DNA of 11,661 bases from Parvularcula sp. GTDB lineage: Bacteria > Pseudomonadota > Alphaproteobacteria > Caulobacterales > Parvularculaceae. Below the pieces are notes generated by a model. It was not told the DNA's origin. It saw only the letters and a program-made list of their open reading frames with translations, and did not search any database. The stretch covers positions 4,217-15,877 of the forward strand of contig DNZB01000365.1 of the NCBI GenBank assembly GCA_003506635.1. The letters run 5' to 3'. Every line of letters begins with the position of its first letter. The stretch's first letter is position 1. A program made the position numbers and the translations under genes. This document shows, in pieces, positions 5,524-11,661 of this stretch.

Positions 5524-7836
5524 ATGGGCGTTAACGCGCCGCCGCGCCAGGGTGAAATCGGGCCGGGCGGCGCCGGAGTGACGGGCGTGGGCAAGACAGG
5601 TTTATCGCAGCGGTTCCGGTGGCTCAGCGCGCTGCCTTTGATGCTGATGGTTGCGGTGATGGCGGGGCTCGCGCTGATGACGCTTGCCAGCGCCGATGCG
5701 CGCCATGGCGGCGCGCGTGAGCGGCTTTTTGATCTTTACGCGCGGCTTTTCCCGGCGAAGATCGACCGCAACTCGCCCATCCACATCGTCGAGATCGACG
5801 CGGAAAGCATCGCGAAAATCGGCCCCTGGCCATGGCCGCGCTCGCTGGTCGCCGAGCTTGTCACGACAAGCGCGGGCGCCGGGGCAAAGGGCGTTCTCTA
5901 TCTCGAAGCCGTTGACAGCCCCGATCCCTTGTCGCCGGAAACGATCGGCGATTTCTGGCTTGCCGGCGCGCGCGATGAACGCCTCGCCCAGCAGCTCGCG
6001 CTGCTGCCCAGCACCGATCTCATGCTGGCGCGCGCGCTTTCCGAGACGAAAGGCGCCGTCGCGATCGGCGGCGCATCGGTCGCGCGCGAGGCCTCAGGCC
6101 TCGTCCTTGAACGCGCCGACGCGAAATCCGGCCGGACGATCGACGCCGGCGCCGACGGTTTTTACGGCGTCCCTGGCGCGCGCCTGCGCCTTGCGCCGAA
6201 CGCCGAGCTTCTCGCTGCGGCGCCATTGACGGTCGCCGCCCTTCCCGCCGACGACGACGGCGTTTCTCGCATGGCGCCGCTCCTTTGGTCCGCAGGCGGA
6301 CGAATGACGCCCGCCTCCGCGCTTGAAGCCGCAAAGATCGCCAGCGGCGCAACAAAGATCAGCATCACCGCCGACGCGACCGCCGTCACCGCCGTCGGCA
6401 GGGCGCCGCGCACGGTCTCGATCGCGGGGGCGGGCGCGACGCTTGACGCCATGGCCTCGACAAGGCTCTATTTCCCGCGCCGCATCGACACGCCGGCGAC
6501 GCCGGCCTGGAAGCTTCTTGAGGAAAAATCGGCGCTCGGGCTGTTATCAGGCAAAGTCGTCCTTATCGGTCTCGACGGCGCCGTCGGAGACAGCGTCAAG
6601 ACGGCGCGCGGCGAATTATCGATGCCGCAGGCGCAAGCTCTTCTCGCCCGCCAGCTGATCGCCGGCGAAGGGCTCAGCCGTCCTTCCTGGTTCGGTTATC
6701 TCGAAGCGCTGCTCGTCCTTGCGCTCGGCGCGGCCGCGATCATGTGGTCGCAGCGGCTCGACTTCTGGAGAGCGGCGGGCGTCGCTGCGCTTGTTTCGGC
6801 GCTCCTTTTCGCGCTCTCGGTCGGCCTCTTCGCGCAAGGCGCCATGCTGTTCGACCCGCTCGCCCCCGCCCTTGCGCTCTTCCTCGGCGCGTTTTCCGTC
6901 GCCGGCGGGCGCTCCATCGGCGAGGCGATCAAGGACGACAAGGTCAGGGGCGCCTATCAAGGTTCGCTCCCTGAACCGACGATGAAGAAGGTGCGCGAGG
7001 AAGGCCAGTCGGAAGTTCTCGATGGCGTGAAGCGCGCCGTCACCGTGCTCGCCTGCGAGCTCAGCCTTCTTGATGAAGACGCGGAGAAGCTGAGCGCGAC
7101 GCCCGGCGAGGTGACGAACATCATCGCGGCCGGCTGCGCGCATCTGAAAAAGGCGATCATCGAAGTCGGCGGCGCCGCCGATCAGGCCGAAGGCGGGCGC
7201 ATCTTCGCCTATTTCAACGCGCCGCTCGAAAACGCCGATCATGTGCGCGACGCCTGCGCCGGCGCGCTTCGCCTGATCGAGAGCATGGACCGGATCAACA
7301 TTGAACTGCAAAGCGCGCCGCGTTTGCAAGGCGTGCAGCTTCACCTGGCGATCGGCGTCGCGACGGGAGAGTGTTTCGTCGGCCCGATGGGCCAGGGCCG
7401 CGCACAGCGCTATTCCGCGGTCGGCCGGCCGATGGCGCTTGCCGCATTCCTTTCAAGACAGGCGCGCGTCTACGGCCCCGCGATCATATGCGATGACGCC
7501 GTGCACAAGCGCAACGACCACCATTTCGCGTTTCTGGAACTCGACCGCGTCAGGGAAATGGGCGCGAGCCGCGTGTTTTCAATTCACGCGCTTGTCGGCA
7601 ACCCGTTCCTGAAATCGAGCAAAGGCTTCCGCGCGCTGGAGGAAGCCAACCGCGCGATGCAGTCGGCCTATCGCGAGGGCGACTTCCTCGCCGCGCGCGC
7701 CAATCTGGCGAAGGCGAAAGCGCTTCCCGGCGCCCGGATCGCGCTCTTCGACCTTTACGAGGCGCGCATCGCGAAATTGATCGACGCGGCGGAGGACGCG
7801 AAAAGCTGGGACGGCGCGCAGGTGGTGACGCTGTAG
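5524..7836 (+). CDS. CHASE2-domain sensor with degenerate class III cyclase domain (likely pseudo-cyclase)
   Basis: This 770-residue membrane protein has one N-terminal helix (about 34-54), an extracytoplasmic CHASE2 domain (about 60-385, with PIHIVEIDAESIAKIGPWPWPR and later GKVVLIG), three closely spaced helices (about 391-408, 415-438, 444-460), a cytoplasmic class III cyclase fold (about 503-690) and a helical tail (about 700-755). The architecture is that of CHASE2 adenylate/guanylate cyclases. However, the alignment of conserved segments shows loss of the active site: the first metal Asp is Glu512 (VTVLACEL), the second is Gly558 (EGGRIFAYF for the usual GDAIMAFF), the base-selecting Lys and Asp are Gln554 and Arg635, and the transition-state Asn and Arg are Ala638 and Phe642 (VGRPMALAAF). 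Catalysis is therefore unlikely; a binding or regulatory role is inferred. The ATG at 5524 lacks a well-spaced ribosome site; GTG codons 19 and 22 are alternatives. Confidence 0.88.
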   Translation: MGVNAPPRQGEIGPGGAGVTGVGKTGLSQRFRWLSALPLMLMVAVMAGLALMTLASADARHGGARERLFDLYARLFPAKIDRNSPIHIVEIDAESIAKIGPWPWPRSLVAELVTTSAGAGAKGVLYLEAVDSPDPLSPETIGDFWLAGARDERLAQQLALLPSTDLMLARALSETKGAVAIGGASVAREASGLVLERADAKSGRTIDAGADGFYGVPGARLRLAPNAELLAAAPLTVAALPADDDGVSRMAPLLWSAGGRMTPASALEAAKIASGATKISITADATAVTAVGRAPRTVSIAGAGATLDAMASTRLYFPRRIDTPATPAWKLLEEKSALGLLSGKVVLIGLDGAVGDSVKTARGELSMPQAQALLARQLIAGEGLSRPSWFGYLEALLVLALGAAAIMWSQRLDFWRAAGVAALVSALLFALSVGLFAQGAMLFDPLAPALALFLGAFSVAGGRSIGEAIKDDKVRGAYQGSLPEPTMKKVREEGQSEVLDGVKRAVTVLACELSLLDEDAEKLSATPGEVTNIIAAGCAHLKKAIIEVGGAADQAEGGRIFAYFNAPLENADHVRDACAGALRLIESMDRINIELQSAPRLQGVQLHLAIGVATGECFVGPMGQGRAQRYSAVGRPMALAAFLSRQARVYGPAIICDDAVHKRNDHHFAFLELDRVREMGASRVFSIHALVGNPFLKSSKGFRALEEANRAMQSAYREGDFLAARANLAKAKALPGARIALFDLYEARIAKLIDAAEDAKSWDGAQVVTL

Positions 7837-7866
7837 GCGGGGATCGCTTCGCTCAACCCGCCCTAC
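7833..7866. repeat. REP-like inverted repeat at convergent gene ends, possible bidirectional terminator
   Basis: GTAGGCGGGG (7833-7842) and CCCGCCCTAC (7857-7866) form arms that pair with one bulged base around the loop ATCGCTTCGCTCAA. The rightward stop TAG (7834-7836) and the leftward MFS stop (7853-7855), together with the last MFS codons RRAG, are encoded by the element. Hairpins of this GTAGGGCGGGTT-type are widely dispersed in proteobacterial genomes. The position between two converging genes with 16 nt between them suggests two-way transcription termination, although there is no U tract. Confidence 0.5.
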
Positions 7867-9157
7867 GGAGCGACATCGCCGACACCGCCCCCAGCCCCGC
7901 CATCGCCGCCGTGAGCGCGTAGATCGCCCGCGCTCCTTCGGCTTCATAAAGATAGCCGCAAGCGATGGTCGCAAGGCCGGTGATCGCGCCGACGCCCATC
8001 GTCGACATCAGCGTCATCGCCGTGTTGGTGAGGCGCCGCGGCAGGCTGCGGTCGATATATTCGACGGCGCCGAGATAAGCCGCGGCGAAGGAGAGCGCGT
8101 GCATCGTCTGTATCAGGAACAATAAGGGCAGCGGCGGCGCAAGGCCGGTCAGCGTCCAGCGCAGGGCGGCTCCCGCCCCGCCGATGATGATGAGCTTCTC
8201 TGGTCCGATGCGGCGGACGAGCCCCCTCACCTGCGTCAGCACGAAAATCTCGGCGACAACGCCCGTCGCCCACAGGAAGCCGACCGTCGTCGCCGCGAGC
8301 CCCTGCGCCGTCCAGTCGAGAATCGAGAACGAATAATAGGCCGCGTGACTGCCGAGGATGAAGCCGACAGCGGCGATGAAGAGAAGGAAAGACGGCGTCG
8401 TCATCAACGTCGCCGCTTCCCGCCAGCGGCTTTGCAAGAGCTGCGGGGCGGACGCTTCAAGGCTCGCATTTTCGCCGTGACCCCGGGGCGCGCCGAAGTC
8501 GCGAACCAGGGGTCCGTCTCCTGAACTATCAGCGGGAGATGCGGCGCCTTGCGGGAGGTGGTCCCCGGATCGGCCGCGCCGTCCAGGGTGACGGCTTTCG
8601 GTTGTAAGGCCCAGCGGCAGCGTCGTCGAAATCGCAAATGTCGCCAGCCCCGCGATCGCCATGATGACGGCGGCGACATCGATACTCGTCCGCGCAATGA
8701 TGAACCCGGCGCCGATATTGGTGAGGAGGAAAGCGGCCGAACCTGCTGCTCGCACCTCGCCATAGTGGAGCGCGCCCTGCCGGTCCGCCCGCAGGATCGC
8801 CGTGTCGGAAAGCGGCGCCAGCAATCCAAACGACCAGAGGACCGCGACCGCCGAAAGCGCGATCAACGGCTTGCCGCTGAAAACCGCCAGCCCGAGCGCG
8901 CCGGCGCCGAAAAGAAGCGAGACGATCCGCAGCGCGGCGCGGTGATTGTCGCCCTTGTCCGCCCAGAACGCGACCGCTGGTCCGAAGGCGAGGCGCGCGC
9001 CGAGCGACAAGCCGCTCAATAGTCCGATTTCGGAGGCCGCAAACCCCTCCTGCGCGAGCCAACCCGAGAGGAACGGCAATTGCACGCCGAGCAGCACGAA
9101 CTGCGCGGCGTAGAAGGCCGAAAAATGCGCCTGAACGCGCCAGTTGCGGGTGCTCAT
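7853..9157 (-). CDS. MFS transporter, MFS_1-like / HcaT-type
   Basis: This 434-residue inner-membrane protein has about twelve hydrophobic segments in two blocks of six (about 10-183 and 253-432). The start HFSAFYAAQFVLLGVQLPFLSGWL and the following GLLSGLSLGARLAFGPAVAFWADK (a motif-A-like loop) resemble the phenylpropionate permease HcaT / nucleoside-symporter-like branch, whose members import small organic solutes with protons. A second hallmark is YLGAVEYIDRSLPRRLTNTA near the end of the second half. The substrate cannot be told. The central loop (about 185-245) is longer than usual and of low-complexity composition (SRHPGRRGRSGDHLPQGA), and appears to be repeat DNA read in frame, which explains a length above the roughly 390 residues common in the family. 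The gene is divergent from the HTH-VOC gene and convergent with the CHASE2 gene. The ATG at 9157 has only a weak, distant GGGA. Confidence 0.85.
   Translation of the reverse strand: MSTRNWRVQAHFSAFYAAQFVLLGVQLPFLSGWLAQEGFAASEIGLLSGLSLGARLAFGPAVAFWADKGDNHRAALRIVSLLFGAGALGLAVFSGKPLIALSAVAVLWSFGLLAPLSDTAILRADRQGALHYGEVRAAGSAAFLLTNIGAGFIIARTSIDVAAVIMAIAGLATFAISTTLPLGLTTESRHPGRRGRSGDHLPQGAASPADSSGDGPLVRDFGAPRGHGENASLEASAPQLLQSRWREAATLMTTPSFLLFIAAVGFILGSHAAYYSFSILDWTAQGLAATTVGFLWATGVVAEIFVLTQVRGLVRRIGPEKLIIIGGAGAALRWTLTGLAPPLPLLFLIQTMHALSFAAAYLGAVEYIDRSLPRRLTNTAMTLMSTMGVGAITGLATIACGYLYEAEGARAIYALTAAMAGLGAVSAMSLRRAG
8474..8595. repeat. Palindromic repeat-like insertion within the MFS transporter gene
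   Basis: GCCGTGACCCCGGG (8474-8487) and TCCAGGGTGACGGC (8582-8595) are inverted repeats matching at 11 of 14 positions and enclose about 94 bp. The enclosed sequence encodes the odd hydrophilic loop of the transporter (about residues 188-228). It has no similarity to membrane-protein sequence and is open in more than one minus-strand frame. The structure resembles the dispersed palindromic elements that follow the GTCACCCTGGA/GGTGACGGC style in alphaproteobacteria. Mobility is inferred, not shown. Confidence 0.45.
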
Positions 9158-9215
9158 CGTAAGATCCCGGCGGCCGAAAAGCCCCCGCCTATGGCGCGCG
9201 GCGAGGTGAAGCGCA

Positions 9216-9230
9216 ATCGGACGGACCGAT
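9216..9230. promoter_or_regulatory. Small inverted repeat in the MFS / HTH-VOC divergent promoter region
   Basis: ATCGG-ACGGA-CCGAT has perfect 5-bp arms with a 5-bp spacer and lies midway in the 112-bp gap between the leftward MFS start (9157) and the rightward HTH-VOC start (9270). It could be an operator for the neighbouring HTH protein, but a repeat this short in GC-rich DNA can easily occur by chance. No clear -10/-35 pair was seen on either strand. Confidence 0.2.
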
Positions 9231-9269
9231 GGTAGGGAAATTCCGCGCCGATCGCCCTAGTCTCCTCCC

Positions 9270-9890
9270 ATGAGCGAGGGAAAGCGCGGGCGCCCGCCCC
9301 ATGACGACGTTCTGACGCCGGCAGAATGGCGGGTGACGGAGCTTGTGCGCCATGGGCTGACGAATGCGCGCATCGCAGCGTTGCTCGGCGTCAGCGCCGA
9401 CGCCGTCAAGTTCCACGTCGCCAATGCGGTTTTGAAGTTCGGGCTCGACGGCAAGGCGGGGCTCAAGCGCTGGGACGGCGTCGCCCGCGGAAGCGCGCTC
9501 CATGAAAGGAAAGATGCAATGACAGCGACGAACCTCGGGCCCATCGGCCAGATCGCGCGCACGGTGAAAGACATCAAGGCAGCGGAACGCTTTTACAATG
9601 AGACGCTCGGTCTGCCGCATCTTTACACCTTTGGAAAACTCGCTTTCTTCGATTGCGGCGGCGTGCGCTTGTTCCTTTCGGAAGCGGACGGCGACGACGG
9701 CGCCGCGATCCTTTATTTCCGCGTCGGCGACATTCACGCGGCGGCGGAGGAACTTGCGGCGCGCGGCGCCGAAATCACCCATGCGCCGCACATGATCCAC
9801 AAACACCCGGACGGAACGGAAGAGTGGATGTGCTTCTTCAAGGACAATGAGGGACGCCCGCTTGCGCTGATGGCGCAGGCGAAAGGGTGA
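9270..9890 (+). CDS. LuxR-type HTH fused to a VOC (glyoxalase-fold) domain
   Basis: This 206-residue protein has two parts. Residues about 14-70 are a GerE/LuxR-type helix-turn-helix: LTPAEWRVTELVRHGLTNAR, then IAALLGVSADAVKFHVANAV and LKRW, as in the DNA-binding end of NarL/LuxR regulators but at the N terminus and without a receiver domain. Residues about 92-203 are a VOC domain: IGQIARTVKDIKAAERFYNE, then LAFFDCGGVRLFLSE, the second module ILYFRVGDIHAAAEELAARG, and FFKDNEGRPLALM. Gln94 occupies the first metal-ligand position, but the second-module His appears replaced (LYF) and the final Glu is Ala199, so a metal-dependent lyase is doubtful and a small-molecule sensor is plausible. The ATG at 9270 lacks a ribosome site, whereas ATG 9519 (residue 84, start of the VOC part) is preceded by AAAGGA at good distance, so a VOC-only product may also be made. 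Confidence 0.82.
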   Translation: MSEGKRGRPPHDDVLTPAEWRVTELVRHGLTNARIAALLGVSADAVKFHVANAVLKFGLDGKAGLKRWDGVARGSALHERKDAMTATNLGPIGQIARTVKDIKAAERFYNETLGLPHLYTFGKLAFFDCGGVRLFLSEADGDDGAAILYFRVGDIHAAAEELAARGAEITHAPHMIHKHPDGTEEWMCFFKDNEGRPLALMAQAKG

Positions 9891-9912
9891 CAATCGTTCC
9901 AGCGCCTGCCGA

Positions 9913-9934
9913 CCGCCCGCGCGCTCGGGGGCGG
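9913..9934. terminator. Weak GC-rich hairpin between convergent genes
   Basis: CCGCCC (9913-9918) and GGGCGG (9929-9934) can pair around a 10-nt loop in the 70-bp gap between the HTH-VOC gene and the YegP-like gene. No U tract follows on either strand. Location between converging genes is the only support for a terminator. Confidence 0.22.
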
Positions 9935-9960
9935 CCAGCCGACGATCAGCGCCCGGCCCT

Positions 9961-10296
9961 TCAGGCTGTCAGATCCTCCACGCCCGCAAGCTTTGCGCTC
10001 GCCAGCACCGCCTTGATGCCGCCCTCGCACGCTTCCTCGGTCGGGTATTGTTCCGAGGTCCCGATGATCTGGTGGTTCGCCGCCTTGAGGACGAAGTAAT
10101 GCTTGCCGCTGGCTGAAGTTTTTTTCTCAAAGCGTGCAAGGAGATCTGCGTTTTTTTTCACCGACTCAACGCCGTTCGCCACGCCCGCGCGATCCTTGTA
10201 GCCTTCGCTGGCGAGGATGATCTCGCCATTGCCGGATTTCAGCCGGAAACGGAATTCGCCTTTCTTGTCCTTGAAAAGCTCGAATTGCGCGGGCAT
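9961..10296 (-). CDS. YegP-family (DUF1508) protein with two repeats
   Basis: This 111-residue protein consists of two DUF1508 repeats: FELFKDKKGEFRFRLKSGNG with EIILASEGYKDRAGVANGVE (about 5-49), and ARFEKKTSASGKHYFVLKAA with HQIIGTSEQYPTEEACEGGI (about 54-100). Each repeat has the family pattern of an F-x-W/F-x-L-K strand, the I-I/L-x-x-S-E turn and a helix beginning with A/C-x-x-G-I/V. YegP proteins are small cytoplasmic alpha-beta proteins of unknown function. The frame is open upstream to 10425, but the ATG at 10296 is chosen because GGAGG stands 7 nt before it and the repeat starts at once; the longer version would overlap the divergent helicase start. A possible general-stress (EcfG-type) promoter lies upstream. 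Confidence 0.88.
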   Translation of the reverse strand: MPAQFELFKDKKGEFRFRLKSGNGEIILASEGYKDRAGVANGVESVKKNADLLARFEKKTSASGKHYFVLKAANHQIIGTSEQYPTEEACEGGIKAVLASAKLAGVEDLTA

Positions 10297-10317
10297 GGGC
10301 GTTTCCTCCATTCGGTG

Positions 10318-10346
10318 TTGCGAGAGCGGCGCCGGACCCTTAGATG
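10318..10346 (+). promoter_or_regulatory. Candidate sigma-70-type promoter for uvrD
   Basis: TTGCGA (10318-10323), 17 bp, TAGATG (10341-10346) is the best -35/-10 pair before the helicase start at 10382, leaving a leader of about 30 nt. Matches to consensus are 4 of 6 and 3 of 6. It overlaps the divergent promoter candidate of the YegP-like gene. Confidence 0.25.
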
Positions 10347-10350
10347 TTCC
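10325..10350 (-). promoter_or_regulatory. Candidate EcfG-type promoter for the YegP-like gene
   Basis: On the minus strand GGAAC (reverse complement of 10346-10350) is followed after exactly 17 nt by CGCT (reverse complement of 10325-10328). The alphaproteobacterial general-stress sigma factor EcfG recognises GGAAC-N16/17-CGTT, so one -10 base differs. It would start transcription about 20 nt before the YegP-like ATG, which fits. A single near-match is weak evidence. Confidence 0.28.
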
Positions 10351-10381
10351 AGAATCGTTCTCATTCGGATAGTCTCCGCCG

Positions 10382-11661
10382 GTGACCGCCAACCTGTCAA
10401 TTTCCGAGCGCGCGCTCGCCGGCATGCGCCCCGCGGCGGGCGCAGACCCCGCCTATCTCGAAGGCCTCAACGCCGAGCAGCGCGAAGCGGTCGAGGCGAC
10501 CGAAGGGCCCGTGCTGATGCTCGCCGGCGCCGGCACGGGGAAAACGCGCGCGCTGACGACGCGGCTTGCGCATCTCCTCTTCACCGGCCGGGCGCAGCCC
10601 TGGCAGCTGCTCGCCGTCACTTTCACCAACAAGGCCGCGCGCGAGATGAAGGAGCGCATTGGAGCCCTCATCGGCGAACGGGTCGAGGGCCTGCAATGGC
10701 TCGGGACGTTCCACTCGATCGGCGCGCAGATTTTGCGCCGCCACGCGGAGATCGTCGGGCTCAAATCTTCCTTCACCATTCTCGACGCCGACGATCAGGT
10801 GCGGCTTGCAAAGCAGGTGATTGAGGCGGCGGGGCTTGATGAAAAGCGGTGGTCGGGGCGCGGTCTTGCAAGCCATATCGACGGCTGGAAGAACCGCGGG
10901 CTGACGCCCGACAAGGTTCCGGCGAACGAGGCCTGGCATTTCGCCGAAGGCAAGGGCGTCGCGCTCTACAGCGCCTATCAGGCGCGGCTGACGACGCTCA
11001 ACGCCGCCGATTTCGGCGACCTTCTCATCCACAATCTCACCATCTTCCAGCGCCACCCGGACATTCTCGCATCCTATCAGGACAAGTTCCGCTACATGCT
11101 GGTTGACGAGTACCAGGACACTAACGTCGCGCAATATCTCTGGCTCCGCCTTCTGGCGCAAAAGCACAAGAATATCTGCTGCGTCGGCGACGACGATCAG
11201 TCGATCTACGGCTGGCGCGGCGCGGAAGTTGAGAACATCTTGAATTTCGAGAAGGACTTTCCGGGCGCGCGCGTCATCCGGCTGGAAAGAAACTATCGCT
11301 CGACGCCGGCGATCCTCGCCGCCGCCTCGACCCTCATCGCCGCCAACAAGACGCGCCTCGGCAAGACCTTGTGGACCGAGGCGTCCGCCGGCGAACAGGT
11401 GAAAGTGCGAGGGCTTTGGGACGGCGACGAGGAAGCGCGGCTGATCGGCGACGATATCGAGGCGGAGCAGTCGAAAGGGCGCCCGCTTTCGGATCTTGCA
11501 GTGCTCGTGCGCGCGTCGTTCCAGATGCGGGCCTTTGAAGAACGTTTCAACACGCTCGGCCTTCCCTATCGCGTCGTCGGGGGCCCGCGCTTTTATGAGC
11601 GCGAGGAAGTGCGCGACGCCGTCTCCTATCTGCGGCTGGTCAGGAGCGCGGACGACGATCT
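10382..11661 (+). CDS. uvrD: UvrD/PcrA superfamily 1A DNA helicase (5' portion, runs off the window)
   Basis: The frame is open from GTG 10382 to the window edge (426 residues of an expected 700-800). It has the ordered SF1A motifs: Q-motif LNAEQREAV (29-37), Walker A AGAGTGKT (48-55), motif Ia TFTNKAAREM (80-89), Walker B VDEYQDTN (241-248), motif III VGDDDQSIYGWRGAE (268-282) and motif IV RLERNYRST (300-308). UvrD/PcrA unwinds DNA 3' to 5' with ATP in nucleotide-excision and mismatch repair and clears proteins from DNA. An in-frame TAG at 10370-10372 limits the start to GTG 10382 or ATG 10424; neither has a clear ribosome site. GTG is preferred as the longer form, though the first 25 residues are not conserved. 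PcrA and UvrD cannot be told apart without the C terminus. Confidence 0.93.
   Translation, partial: MTANLSISERALAGMRPAAGADPAYLEGLNAEQREAVEATEGPVLMLAGAGTGKTRALTTRLAHLLFTGRAQPWQLLAVTFTNKAAREMKERIGALIGERVEGLQWLGTFHSIGAQILRRHAEIVGLKSSFTILDADDQVRLAKQVIEAAGLDEKRWSGRGLASHIDGWKNRGLTPDKVPANEAWHFAEGKGVALYSAYQARLTTLNAADFGDLLIHNLTIFQRHPDILASYQDKFRYMLVDEYQDTNVAQYLWLRLLAQKHKNICCVGDDDQSIYGWRGAEVENILNFEKDFPGARVIRLERNYRSTPAILAAASTLIAANKTRLGKTLWTEASAGEQVKVRGLWDGDEEARLIGDDIEAEQSKGRPLSDLAVLVRASFQMRAFEERFNTLGLPYRVVGGPRFYEREEVRDAVSYLRLVRSADDD

Noticed and set aside
6616..7344. 242-codon minus-strand frame opposite the cyclase domain
   Set aside because: Antisense shadow of a clearly conserved domain; composition rich in Arg, Glu and Ala with no motif.
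9189..9893. 234-codon minus-strand frame opposite the HTH-VOC gene
   Set aside because: Antisense of two recognisable domains; no domain or ribosome site of its own.
9961..10425. Longer 154-residue form of the YegP-like protein
   Set aside because: The extra 43 residues are not repeat-like, overlap the divergent helicase start, and the ATG at 10296 has a strong GGAGG.
10397..11167. 256-codon minus-strand frame opposite uvrD
   Set aside because: It overlaps helicase motifs I-II antisense and has no recognisable family; the helicase is the real gene.

Overview
The window is a GC-rich (roughly 60-65% by eye) stretch of what looks like an alphaproteobacterial chromosome, probably Hyphomicrobiales (Rhizobiales)-like. 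I infer this from codon usage, the STAS-MlaE / MlaF / MlaD / auxiliary-lipoprotein operon form, the LuxR-HTH + VOC fusion and the style of dispersed palindromic repeats. A methylotrophic Beijerinckiaceae/Methylocystaceae host is possible, but that is only a guess.

Layout. Bases 1-51 are the 3' end of an unidentified rightward gene. A leftward block then runs from 5412 down to 55. It holds an Mla/MCE-type lipid-transport ABC operon (STAS-MlaE permease, MlaF ATPase, MlaD MCE protein, ABC-auxiliary lipoprotein), with genes overlapping by 4 nt or separated by 3 nt and two non-ATG starts. Directly downstream in the same direction is a hipBA toxin-antitoxin pair, preceded by an array of GCTTAC/GTAAGC half-sites that looks like its operator. 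hipA carries an in-frame amber codon at the position of a tryptophan in a conserved N-terminal segment, so the toxin is probably dead although the rest of the frame is intact.

From 5524 a rightward gene encodes a CHASE2 sensor joined to a class III nucleotide-cyclase domain whose key catalytic positions are all substituted (a likely pseudo-cyclase). It converges on a leftward MFS transporter (7853-9157). A short inverted repeat at the junction supplies both stop codons. Divergent from the transporter is a LuxR-type HTH + VOC (glyoxalase-fold) fusion (9270-9890). A small YegP/DUF1508 protein (9961-10296, leftward) follows, divergent from the start of a UvrD/PcrA helicase that runs off the right end (10382 onward).

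A theme of the window is repeat DNA domesticated inside coding sequence. A pair of inverted 4x7-bp G-rich tandem repeats forms the N-terminal region of the lipoprotein. A palindromic element of about 125 bp appears to sit in the central loop of the MFS transporter. A third, REP-like element forms the ends of two convergent genes. I found no tRNA, rRNA, CRISPR array, transposase or obvious new defence system. The best leads are the pseudo-cyclase, the in-gene repeat elements and the nonsense-disrupted hipA.
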